A model generated the notes under the pieces. It was not told the DNA's origin. It searched no databases and saw only the letters and a list, made by a program, of their open reading frames with translations. From Planctomycetia bacterium (lineage in GTDB: Bacteria > Planctomycetota > Brocadiia > Brocadiales > Brocadiaceae), in NCBI GenBank assembly GCA_015075005.1, contig JABTVC010000002.1, positions 186,001-250,000 of the forward strand: 64,000 nucleotides of DNA, in the 5' to 3' direction. Made by a program: the position numbers and the translations under genes. Shown here one piece after another: positions 47,233 to 55,800 of this stretch; position 1 is the stretch's first letter; every line of letters begins with the position of its first letter.

Positions 47233-49530
47233 ATGGGCAGAACCAAACCCGAAATAATCCAGCATCTCAAATCCAGTATCCCGTTGTTTGCAGGATTTAC
47301 GGATGAGCTGTTGGGCAAACTCGTGAACAGCTCGCGTGTCATGTCATACGAGCCGAACGAGGCCATCGTTCATAGCGGAGCTGAGGCTACTCACCTTGGC
47401 GTGATCCTGGCTGGTACAGTAACGGCGTCGGCGATTGCCGACGGTGGCAAGATGCTGGAGTTGGGGAGGCTCGAAGCGGGCAGCACGTTCGGAGAACAAG
47501 CGCTCATGACGGGCGAGAAGACACTGGCCGAACTCATTGCCTCAACGCGGTGTGAGGTGTTGCTCATACCGGTCTCGGTATTTCAATCGATCATCGTCGC
47601 AGAACCGCAGGCAGTGCAGCACATTTCCCGGACAATTTCCGAGCGGTTCAAGATGCTGGCTGCTGACCCTGCGAAAGCCGCGGCGGCGCTTCGGCAAGGC
47701 GATGATCCTTACGGTTTCAAGCTCAAGGGCGAACAGCAGGAACACATTCTCGTGATCAACTGCGGTTCGTCGTCGCTGAAATACACCTATTATGACACTG
47801 AGGACGACACCCGGCACGTGCGTGGCCAGGTCGAGCGGATCGGGCTTGACGGCACACGCCATGTTCATCGCGGGTCAAAGGGTGAAGTCACGCGCGAGTT
47901 GCCCAAGTCCGGGTTTGCCGAGGCGATGGCGGCGATGGTGGAGTCGTTGCGGGGAGAACCTGAAGTGAGCGTCACCGCGCATCGCGTGGTGCACGGCGGA
48001 GAGCAGTTCACTGAGGCGGCGCTCATCACAGACGACGTGCTCGCACAGCTCGATGCACTGAGTCCGATCGCACCGTTACACAATCCCGTCAATATCGCCG
48101 GCATCCGTGAGATGCGCCGGCTGTTACCGTCTGTGCCGCACGTGGCGGTGTTCGATACCGCTTTTCATCACACGTTGCCGTCGTATGCGTATCTGTACGG
48201 GCTGCCTTACGAGCTCTACGAGAAGCAGGGCGTGCGCCGGTACGGTTTTCACGGCATGTCACACTCGTACGTCTCTCTCCGAGCAGCGCAGTACCTCGGG
48301 CGGAGGCCGAACGAACTCGAAATCATAAGCTGCCATCTTGGCAATGGTTCGTCGTTGTGCGCCGTGGACCATGGACGCTCGGTGGACACAACGATGGGGT
48401 TCACGCCGGTTGAGGGGCTTATTATGGGAACACGCTGCGGGGATGTGGATGCAGGTGCGATCACCTTCCTCGAACGGACAGCAGGCCTTAGCGTTCCGCA
48501 GATTGATGAACTGATTAATAAAAAGAGCGGACTGCTTGGGCTTTCTGGTATTTCCAGCGATATGCGTGAAATCCTTAAGGCATCAGAGGCGGGAGAGCCG
48601 CGCGCGTTGGTGGCGCTGAAGACTTACTGCTACCGCATTCGCAAATACATCGGCGCGTACGTTGCCGCTATGGGAGGACTGGACGCTGTGATCTTTACAG
48701 GAGGGGTTGGACAAGGCAGCGCCATGGTGCGCGCACTCGCCTTGCAGGGGCTGGATTGCATGGGTATCCGTCTCGACGAACAATGTAACAGCGATGCGCA
48801 AGGATTCGATAAAGTGTGCCGCATCTCGACGAACGATTCGAAAGTTGCCGTGCTGGTCGTGCCAACCGATGAAGAGCGGATGATGGCACGCGAGGCATTG
48901 CGGGCTTTGAGCCGGTCGTACATCACGTGCGCTCTCAAAGCGAGGCGGCAAGAACCAATCATGGTTGAGGTGTCAGCCCATCACATTCATCTCACCCAGG
49001 AACATGTTGAGGCGTTGTTCGGCAAGGGACATCAGCTCACACCGGACACCGACCTGTCGCAGCCTGGTCAGTTCGCCAGCAAAGAGCACGTCACGCTCGT
49101 CGGGCCGAAAGGGCGCATCGAGCGAGTCCGTGTGCTCGGCCCGGTCCGCAAGGTCACGCAGGTCGAAATCGCGATGACCGAACAATTCAAGCTCGGCGTT
49201 CATCCGCCGATTCGTGAGAGCGGCGACATAAGGGACACGCCTGGCTGCACGCTCGAAGGCACAGCCGGGAGTGTGAAACTGGAGCGGGGAGTCATCTGCG
49301 CCTGGCGACACATCCACATGACGCCCAGCGACGCGCTCCGCTACGGTGTACGCGACAAGTCGGTCGTGCGCATACGCATAACCGGCGACCGTGAATTGGA
49401 GTTTGGCGACGTGCTGGTACGGGTTTCTCCGAGTTACCGGCTGGCGATGCACCTTGACACCGATGAAGGAAACGCCGCCAACGTCCGGACCGGTGCGCAG
49501 GGATTCATCACGGGAATTCAGAGCCAATGA
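47233..49530 (+). CDS. Fusion of cNMP-binding domain, acetate kinase and PduL phosphotransacylase
   Basis: This 765-residue protein joins three functions. Residues about 15-130 are a CRP-like cyclic-nucleotide-binding domain (LFAGFTDELLGKLV, GSTFGEQALMTGEKTLAEL). The phosphate-binding arginine expected in that cassette is replaced (threonine), so the ligand is uncertain. Residues about 170-565 are acetate kinase: VINCGSSSLKY, HRVVHGG, DTAFHHTLP, RYGFHGMSHSYV, HLGNGSS, TGGVGQGS. Residues 577-765 are a PduL-type phosphotransacylase with zinc-ligand histidines in VSAHHIHLT and WRHIHMTPSDA. Acetyl-P from phosphoketolase could become acetate + ATP or acetyl-CoA on one chain. AGAGGA precedes the ATG. 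No frame break is seen. Confidence 0.93.
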   Translation: MGRTKPEIIQHLKSSIPLFAGFTDELLGKLVNSSRVMSYEPNEAIVHSGAEATHLGVILAGTVTASAIADGGKMLELGRLEAGSTFGEQALMTGEKTLAELIASTRCEVLLIPVSVFQSIIVAEPQAVQHISRTISERFKMLAADPAKAAAALRQGDDPYGFKLKGEQQEHILVINCGSSSLKYTYYDTEDDTRHVRGQVERIGLDGTRHVHRGSKGEVTRELPKSGFAEAMAAMVESLRGEPEVSVTAHRVVHGGEQFTEAALITDDVLAQLDALSPIAPLHNPVNIAGIREMRRLLPSVPHVAVFDTAFHHTLPSYAYLYGLPYELYEKQGVRRYGFHGMSHSYVSLRAAQYLGRRPNELEIISCHLGNGSSLCAVDHGRSVDTTMGFTPVEGLIMGTRCGDVDAGAITFLERTAGLSVPQIDELINKKSGLLGLSGISSDMREILKASEAGEPRALVALKTYCYRIRKYIGAYVAAMGGLDAVIFTGGVGQGSAMVRALALQGLDCMGIRLDEQCNSDAQGFDKVCRISTNDSKVAVLVVPTDEERMMAREALRALSRSYITCALKARRQEPIMVEVSAHHIHLTQEHVEALFGKGHQLTPDTDLSQPGQFASKEHVTLVGPKGRIERVRVLGPVRKVTQVEIAMTEQFKLGVHPPIRESGDIRDTPGCTLEGTAGSVKLERGVICAWRHIHMTPSDALRYGVRDKSVVRIRITGDRELEFGDVLVRVSPSYRLAMHLDTDEGNAANVRTGAQGFITGIQSQ

Positions 49531-49768
49531 GGAAAGAAAGCATCGCGAAAAGCACAAATCCGTGGGGACATGACAGATGCCCTGTTCTTCGTCGACGTAT
49601 GCCGGAGCAAGGACGGGCAAAGGCAGGCGTCAGCATTCCAAATTCTCTGTCGGCCCTCCGCTGTTCATGAAACCGCCATCATTAAATTGGGCATTCGACG
49701 ACTTTTTATCTGTAGAGCGACACCCGAATGAGCCGGAAGAGACAAAATCTGAATCACGAAACTTGGTC

Positions 49769-49801
49769 AACCCTGTCAGGGTTTTAAACCCTGACAGGGT
49801 T
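49769..49801. repeat. AACCCTG palindrome pair, second full copy
   Basis: AACCCTGTCAGGGTT, spacer TTA, AACCCTGACAGGGTT form the same 33-base unit as at 19713-19745. It lies in the 310-base gap (49531-49840) between the 3' ends of the convergent acetate-kinase fusion and glgX genes. Upstream in the same gap are a CTGTAGAGCGAC left arm (49710-49721) and a CCCGAATGAG.CGGAAGAGAC segment, joined head to tail. No gene is supported in the gap. Confidence 0.65.
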
Positions 49802-49840
49802 AATCGTTTTTGGATTTTTGGAAGATACTATACTCTGAAG

Positions 49841-51916
49841 TTAATCGGTGGATGTATTCCGCCATAGGACGACCACAGAGTGTGATGCTGCCCGATAGGT
49901 ATGATTTGAAACCGGCGGCGATGCCTGCCATTCGAAGATATCATGCGGGGAATCGAGTGAAGTGTCTATCCACCGACGCCAGGGATTCTTTCCCCCGTTC
50001 TCTGCCGGTGGCAGTTCAAAGTCGAGCTGCTCCCGGTATGCGTTCATGATCATGTGGAAGTGCAACCTTTCTTTTTTTATCTCCGCAGTAATTGCTATGC
50101 TGTGCGAATGATCCCCCCAGTCCGGCTGATCAAGTTTCGTGCCATGCCATGCCTTGTTGGCCTCATGGAGCATCTGGTTCAGACTTACGCGCCGGTGTTC
50201 GTCCGCTACGTCCCTCAATCTCCTTCGTGCAATAAGTAATTTCACAAATCGGTGCAGTCCGGCATGTTTTTTGATCAGCGTCCAGTCGAACCAACTGGTA
50301 TCGTTGTCTAAACAATAGGCGTTATTATTGCCATTCTGGGTACGCCGTACTTCGTCGCCCATCAGAATCATAGGAACACCGAGCGACAGCATCGTGACAG
50401 TCAAAAAGTTTTTTATCTGACGGTTTCGCAGTTTTTCCACTGCCGGATCATCCGTCGGTCCCTCGACGCCGCAGTTCCAGCTCAGGTTGTCATTCGAGCC
50501 ATCACGATTGTCTTCCCCGTTGGATTCATTGTGTTTGCTGTTATAGGAAACAAGGTCATTGAGCGTAAAACCATCGTGACAGGCCACAAAGTTGACACTT
50601 TGTTCCGCCTCGCGGTTCTCATGACCATATATTTGGGGGCTACCCACCAGCCTGTCGGCAAAGCACGTTACCGAACCATCCTGGCCACGGAAGAAGCTGC
50701 GAACATCATCGCGAAATCGTCCATTCCATTCTTTCCAACTGTCTCCAACAAAACCGCCCACCTGATACAGGCCGGCAGCATCCCATGCCTCGGCGATGAT
50801 CTTTATGCCTGCAAGAGCCGGATCCGACTCAATATCCCAGAGCAATGGTGGGTTTGGCATCGGGCACCCTGACGCGTCGCGTGCAAGGATCGATGCGAGG
50901 TCGAAGCGAAAGCCGTCTACGTGCATCTCCCCGACCCAATAGCGGAGACTATCCACAATCATGCGGCGCACGATAGGATTATTCGCATTGAGTGTGTTTC
51001 CCGTTCCGCTATAGTTGGCGTAACGAGAGCGATCTTGTTCGAGGATGTAGTATATGTTATTGTCCAATCCCCGGAAACTCAGCGTTGGCCCGGTATGGCC
51101 GCCTTCGGCGGTATGATTGAACACGACATCGAGAATGACTTCAATGTCTACCCGGTGCAGCGCCTTGACCATATCGCGAAATTCATCCGTCGGACCAAGC
51201 GGGTCCTGCCGCGAGCTGTATGCCTGATGCGGGGCAAAGAAAGATACCGGTGCATAGCCCCAGTAATTGACAAGTCCCGGCGGGCAATCCTGTGCATCGA
51301 ACTGGAAAACAGGGAGTAATTCGACCGCAGTAACACCGAGTTCCTGAAGATACGGAATCTTCTCAATCAAACCGGCGTAAGTGCCGCGTGTCTTTTCGGA
51401 GACGCCTGAACTGGGATGGCGGGTAAAACCCCGCACATGCATCTCATAAATGATCGTGCGCGATGACGCCCTTTTTATTGGCGTGTCACCTTCCCAATGA
51501 TACTTGCGAATGTCGACCACGACGCTTTTCATCGCCGCAGCGGCGTTATCACCCTCTCTGCTGGCAGCGTCACGGCTGTAATTCCTGGGAACAACGACAC
51601 CGCGGCCATAGGGATCGAGCAGAACTTTGGCGGGATCGAATCTCATCCCCTTCTCAGGTTCATACGGTCCGCGTACCCGATATCCGTAAAGTTGTCCGGC
51701 CCGTATACCTGGTACAAAGAGATGCCAGTAATGATATGTGCGGCCTGACCAGGGATCAATTTGTATAATGCGTGCAGGCTTTTTGTCATCTTCGCGGTCA
51801 AAGAACAACAATTCTACGCCTGTGGCGTTACGGGAAAAAACACTAAAGTTTACGCCGTCTTCGTAAACGGTTGCGCCGAGTGGTGAGCTTTGACTCGTTG
51901 TGTCAACGTGCGTCAT
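49841..51916 (-). CDS. glgX: Glycogen debranching enzyme
   Basis: This 691-residue GH13 alpha-1,6-glucosidase removes branch stubs from phosphorylase-limited glycogen. An N-terminal CBM48 domain (SPLGATVYEDGVNFSVFSRNATGVELLFFD) is followed by the barrel with VILDVVFNHTAEGG, the nucleophile aspartate in VDGFRFDLASIL, the acid glutamate in IIAEAWDAAG and the third acid in VACHDGFTLNDLVSYN. It then has NGEDNRDGSNDNLSWNCG, the GlgX/TreX hallmark. The start is the ATG at 51916 with AAAGGAGAA upstream; the ATG at 51934 precedes that site. It is transcribed convergently to the acetate-kinase fusion and divergently from the riboswitch-led glgP operon, so the region between carries both promoters. Confidence 0.95.
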   Translation of the reverse strand: MTHVDTTSQSSPLGATVYEDGVNFSVFSRNATGVELLFFDREDDKKPARIIQIDPWSGRTYHYWHLFVPGIRAGQLYGYRVRGPYEPEKGMRFDPAKVLLDPYGRGVVVPRNYSRDAASREGDNAAAAMKSVVVDIRKYHWEGDTPIKRASSRTIIYEMHVRGFTRHPSSGVSEKTRGTYAGLIEKIPYLQELGVTAVELLPVFQFDAQDCPPGLVNYWGYAPVSFFAPHQAYSSRQDPLGPTDEFRDMVKALHRVDIEVILDVVFNHTAEGGHTGPTLSFRGLDNNIYYILEQDRSRYANYSGTGNTLNANNPIVRRMIVDSLRYWVGEMHVDGFRFDLASILARDASGCPMPNPPLLWDIESDPALAGIKIIAEAWDAAGLYQVGGFVGDSWKEWNGRFRDDVRSFFRGQDGSVTCFADRLVGSPQIYGHENREAEQSVNFVACHDGFTLNDLVSYNSKHNESNGEDNRDGSNDNLSWNCGVEGPTDDPAVEKLRNRQIKNFLTVTMLSLGVPMILMGDEVRRTQNGNNNAYCLDNDTSWFDWTLIKKHAGLHRFVKLLIARRRLRDVADEHRRVSLNQMLHEANKAWHGTKLDQPDWGDHSHSIAITAEIKKERLHFHMIMNAYREQLDFELPPAENGGKNPWRRWIDTSLDSPHDIFEWQASPPVSNHTYRAASHSVVVLWRNTSTD

Positions 51917-52157
51917 GTATTCTCCTTTCTCCAATATATCATGGCCGCTGAGTACCGTATCTCCTCAAAAGTAATAAGGAAAAGCCTTATTGCGGCACTG
52001 TTTTTTATTATACAATTTTCAACCACGATTGCAAATGCTCTTTGTCGTATATTTTATAGGCGTATGCATTTGTTTGGGAATATATGTCCGGTTGTTTTTT
52101 GCTTGACAGATATGTATGTATAATGTTACTTTGCTAAATTGCATAGGCACATAAAAT

Positions 52158-52290
52158 TAAAAATATTCCGATAAAGGCAAACCCTGAGCAATCAGGGGGC
52201 GCAAAGTAAAGGGTCTTACTAAGCCGTTGAAACAGTTTAAACGGCTTAAGCGGTTTTTCAAAAAGACAGCCTTACTACCGAAGATATTTT
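52158..52290 (+). promoter_or_regulatory. GEMM-I riboswitch aptamer (c-di-GMP or related cyclic dinucleotide)
   Basis: The conserved GEMM-I core is present in order: GGCAAACC (52176-52183), a stem CCTGA/TCAGG closed by a GCAA GNRA tetraloop, GGGGCGCAAAG, then GGGTCTTA, a second long arm (AAGCCGTT...AACGGCTT) acting as the receptor helix, and CAGCC near 52267. Flanking AAAATAT (about 52160) and ATATTTT (52284-52290) can close P1. Known GEMM-I RNAs bind c-di-GMP, and some bind cGAMP. Which one binds here cannot be told by eye. It lies 170-300 bases before the histidine-phosphatase and glycogen-phosphorylase genes. Confidence 0.85.
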
Positions 52291-52321
52291 AGATACATAT
52301 TCTTTGGAGTAAGGCTTTTTT
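52268..52321 (+). terminator. Intrinsic terminator of the GEMM-I expression platform
   Basis: AGCCTTACT (52268-52276) pairs with AGTAAGGCT (52308-52316). An inner helix CCGAAGA/TCTTTGG extends the stem, and six T follow at once. The 5' arm reuses the 3' side of the aptamer (CAGCC...ATATTTT). A ligand-stabilised P1 and the terminator therefore exclude each other. That predicts an ON switch: ligand bound, terminator open, downstream operon read. Confidence 0.8.
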
Positions 52322-52458
52322 GTTTTACAGGCAATAAAAGCGTGATTTTACGGCAATGCATGGCGTGGGATGGCATATCAAACGGAAAAAACAAAATTGA
52401 TAAGCCGGAAAGCTACCCGTGGAAATGGCCATTTTAAGATGAAGGAGATTATGAAATC

Positions 52459-53058
52459 ATGAGTGAAGAGCTTCCTGTCATTTATCTCGCCAGACATGGT
52501 GAAACAGACTGGAGCCTGACGGGGCAGTATACGGGTCTTACCGATTTACCGTTGACCGAGCTCGGCGAGCGGAATGCGCGCCGGCTTAGGGAACGTCTGA
52601 AAGGTATAGTTTTTGCCAAGGTATTTACCAGTCCGCTGCAGCGAGCTGCGCGGACATGTGAGCTGGCCGGTTTTGGGGCTGCGGCGGTGGTCGATCATGA
52701 CCTTGTCGAATGGAACTATGGCGAATATGAAGGTCGCCTCTCCAGTGAGGTACATGCACAACATCCGGATTGGCAGCTCTTCCGTGACGGCTGTCCCGGA
52801 GGAGAATCACCGGCTCAGGTCTCGGCGCGGGCTGATCGGGTGATAGACAGAGTGCGCAAGATTAAGGGGAATGTGCTGATTTTTTCAAGTGGACATTTTA
52901 TCAGAGTTCTTGCAGTCCGATGGCTCGGACTTGAGACATCGGTTTCCTGCGCGTATTTCCTGCTAAGCACAGCGAGCCTGAGCGTACTGGGTTATAAACA
53001 TGATCTTTCACATCCGGTGATACGGCTGTGGAATGACGATCATCACGTCGGTACGTGA
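52459..53058 (+). CDS. Histidine phosphatase family protein
   Basis: This 199-residue phosphatase of the phosphoglycerate-mutase fold has the phosphohistidine motif YLARHGETDWSLTGQYTG. Further family marks are DLPLTELGERNARRLRERL, a conserved arginine in FTSPLQRAARTCELAG, the acid EWNYGEYEG and the second histidine in FSSGHFIRVLAVRWLG. It is about 50 residues shorter than GpmA and lacks its loop, so it is a phosphatase (CobC/GpmB-like) rather than a mutase; the substrate is probably a sugar phosphate. AAGGAG lies 11 bases before the ATG. A three-codon ATGAAATCATGA lies between and overlaps the start. It is first in the riboswitch-controlled operon, 62 bases before glgP. Confidence 0.85.
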   Translation: MSEELPVIYLARHGETDWSLTGQYTGLTDLPLTELGERNARRLRERLKGIVFAKVFTSPLQRAARTCELAGFGAAAVVDHDLVEWNYGEYEGRLSSEVHAQHPDWQLFRDGCPGGESPAQVSARADRVIDRVRKIKGNVLIFSSGHFIRVLAVRWLGLETSVSCAYFLLSTASLSVLGYKHDLSHPVIRLWNDDHHVGT

Positions 53059-53120
53059 TATATCTGGTTGCCGGTGCCCAAGGGTAAAAAAAAGAAGGTA
53101 ACTTCAGAAAGGATATTGAG

Positions 53121-55631
53121 ATGAGTGATAAAAGTAAGGCGGCGCCTACCGTGGTATCGGCGGGGCAGGTTGCTAAGTCGGAGCTCCTCAGACAATATGG
53201 GTGCGGGCAGATTCAGTTTGCCGGGACGGATAACGGATTATACGAACGGCACCTCATTTTTGACAACGTTATCGATCTGAAAGTGACCGGCGCACGTGAG
53301 CACTTTGAAGCTTTTGCCCGTTCAGTGCGGGATATTCTTTCGCAGCGATGGATATGTACTGAAGATACGTATAATCGTGTAAATCCGAAACGCATTTATT
53401 ATCTTTCCATGGAGTTTCTCATTGGCCGTTCTCTGGCCAACAATATTACGAATCTTCTGCTTGATGATCTTGCCAAACAAGTCGTTGCGCAGAAGCATAT
53501 CAACATGATCGGGCTGATCGAACAGGAACCTGACGCCGGGCTGGGTAACGGCGGACTTGGGCGATTAGCGGCGTGCTTTCTGGATTCGATGGCCACGATG
53601 CAGCTTCCAGCTATGGGCTACGGCCTTCGTTATGAGTATGGCATCTTCAGGCAGTCTATTAAGGATGGCTGGCAGTACGAACAGCCGGACAACTGGCTTC
53701 GCCGGCCAGACCCGTGGGAAGTCTCCCGGCTGCAGGATATGGTTGAGGTCAAGCTGAACTGCTCATTTGAGATGCACGGCGGTTCACTGCGTGCAATTGC
53801 CGGCCAGCCTTCCAGTCTGCTCGGTATTCCGTTTGACCGCCCCGTAGTAGGCTATGGCGGTAAGACGATCAACACGCTTCGGCTCTGGGCCGCTGCCGCT
53901 CCGGATTATTTTGATTTTCAGCGATTTAGCAGCGGTGACTTTGTCGGCGCTTTGGCAGAGACGCTGACGGCCGAATCCCTTACACGGGTACTCTATCCCG
54001 ACGACTCCACGAGTATGGGACAGGGCTTGCGCTTTTTCCAGGAGTATTTTCTTGTTGCCTGCTCGCTGGCAGATATTGTGCGCCGATTCCAGCGCAGCAA
54101 TGCCGATTGGAATACGCTTCCTGAGAAAGCTGCCCTGCAGCTTAACGACACGCATCCGTCGATGGCGGTACCTGAGCTGATGCGCATTCTGCTTGATGAA
54201 GCGCATCTCGGATGGGACCAGGCGTGGGATATCACACAAAAGACTTTGGCGTATACGAATCACACGCTGTTGCCGGAAGCCCTTGAAAAATGGCCGCTCG
54301 TGTGGTTTGAAAAGATGCTTCCACGCCTGTTAGAAATAATTCTTGAAATAAATCGCCGCCTGCTTGATGATGTTCGGGCTCAGTTTGCCGGCGATGAGGG
54401 ACGTGTCGCCCGTATGAGTATTATCGAGGAAGGCGCCTCACGTAAGATTCGCATGGCCAATCTGGCCATAGTCGGTTCGCATAGTACCAATGGTGTGGCC
54501 GCGATTCACTCCGGACTTTTACGTACGATGACGGTCGGTGATTTTGCTGAAATGTTTCCGGGGCGTTTCAATAACAAAACCAACGGCGTTACGCCGCGGA
54601 GGTGGCTGCTGCTGGCTAATCCTGTGCTTGCCAATACGATCACCGGGGCTATCGGTAACGGCTGGATCACTGACCTTGATCAACTAACCAGACTAAAACC
54701 GCTTGCGGATGACAAGGGTTTTTGCGATGCCTTCCGCAAGGCCAAACGTGCAGCCAAGGTGCAGTTTGCCGACTGGCTAAAATCGGCCAGTGGTCAGGCG
54801 GTTGACCCGGACAGCATCTTCGATTGCCAGGTCAAGCGTATCCACGAATACAAACGGCAATTGCTCAATGCGCTGCGCATCGTGGTGCTTTACAACAGGT
54901 TGCGCGCAAATCCTGGTTTGGACATGGAGCCACGAACGTTTTTCTTTGCCGGCAAAGCAGCGCCTGCCTACCACCTGGCAAAGGTCATTATCAAATTCAT
55001 TAACAACCTTGCCGGTACCATCGATGGCGACCCTGCGATGCGCGGACGGCTCAAAGTTCTGTTTCTGCCGGAATATTGCGTTTCACTTGCGGAGCGACTC
55101 ATACCTGCCAGTGATGTTTCCAATCAAATCTCAACGGCAGGCTATGAAGCCAGCGGCACGAGCAACATGAAATTTATGATGAACGGTGCGCTGACAATCG
55201 GCACCCGCGACGGCGCGACTATCGAAATGGCAGAGGAAGCGGGCGAGGAAAACTTTTTCCTGTTTGGACTGACTGCTCAGCAGGTAGCCGACAGCCGCAG
55301 CTGGTACAATCCGCACTGGCATTATGATAATGATGCAGAGACACGTGAGGCACTGGACTTGATTTTTTCTGACCATTTCAGCAGAAATGAGCCAGGCGTA
55401 TTTGCGCCGCTGCGCGATACCCTTTTGACCCGCGGTGACCATTATATGCATTTGGCAGACATCAAGTCCTATCTTGAGGCGGATCGGCAGCTCTGTGAGT
55501 TGTATGCCGACCAGCAGGGTTGGGCACGCAAGGCCATTCTGAATGTGGCTGGTTCAGGAAAATTTTCAAGTGACCGCACGATTGCAGAGTATGCTGCCGA
55601 TATCTGGAAAGTGAAGCCGTGCCCGGTGTAA
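53121..55631 (+). CDS. glgP: Glycogen phosphorylase
   Basis: This 836-residue pyridoxal-phosphate enzyme releases glucose-1-phosphate from the ends of glycogen. Recognisable blocks are RIYYLSMEFLIGRSL, LGNGGLGRLAACFLDSMATM, QLNDTHPSMAVPELMRIL, NKTNGVTPRRWL, FDCQVKRIHEYKRQLLN and the PLP-lysine segment EASGTSNMKFMMNGAL, followed by GTRDGATIEM. Length and motifs match GH35/GT35 phosphorylases of the GlgP/MalP type. The N-terminal allosteric serine region of eukaryotic enzymes is absent. The GEMM-I riboswitch upstream of the preceding gene should control it, as no terminator is seen in the 62-base gap. Confidence 0.96.
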   Translation: MSDKSKAAPTVVSAGQVAKSELLRQYGCGQIQFAGTDNGLYERHLIFDNVIDLKVTGAREHFEAFARSVRDILSQRWICTEDTYNRVNPKRIYYLSMEFLIGRSLANNITNLLLDDLAKQVVAQKHINMIGLIEQEPDAGLGNGGLGRLAACFLDSMATMQLPAMGYGLRYEYGIFRQSIKDGWQYEQPDNWLRRPDPWEVSRLQDMVEVKLNCSFEMHGGSLRAIAGQPSSLLGIPFDRPVVGYGGKTINTLRLWAAAAPDYFDFQRFSSGDFVGALAETLTAESLTRVLYPDDSTSMGQGLRFFQEYFLVACSLADIVRRFQRSNADWNTLPEKAALQLNDTHPSMAVPELMRILLDEAHLGWDQAWDITQKTLAYTNHTLLPEALEKWPLVWFEKMLPRLLEIILEINRRLLDDVRAQFAGDEGRVARMSIIEEGASRKIRMANLAIVGSHSTNGVAAIHSGLLRTMTVGDFAEMFPGRFNNKTNGVTPRRWLLLANPVLANTITGAIGNGWITDLDQLTRLKPLADDKGFCDAFRKAKRAAKVQFADWLKSASGQAVDPDSIFDCQVKRIHEYKRQLLNALRIVVLYNRLRANPGLDMEPRTFFFAGKAAPAYHLAKVIIKFINNLAGTIDGDPAMRGRLKVLFLPEYCVSLAERLIPASDVSNQISTAGYEASGTSNMKFMMNGALTIGTRDGATIEMAEEAGEENFFLFGLTAQQVADSRSWYNPHWHYDNDAETREALDLIFSDHFSRNEPGVFAPLRDTLLTRGDHYMHLADIKSYLEADRQLCELYADQQGWARKAILNVAGSGKFSSDRTIAEYAADIWKVKPCPV

Positions 55632-55800
55632 TGAAGCAGCAGGCGTTCGGCTGAGCTCACGGCGAAGCATCTGGGATTTGGATTGCTTCGCGGAGTTTGT
55701 GCGGAGTAAGGCGAATGTGCTCGCGACGATACTTTCTTTCTACGTTCACGAGATAAATCTGGTGCCTTTGGTTGCGACTTTATAGCTCCCCTCTAAAAAG

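Noticed and set aside
48973..49620. A 215-codon minus-strand open frame over the PduL domain
   Set aside because: It is antisense to a conserved domain with zinc-ligand histidines; no start signal.
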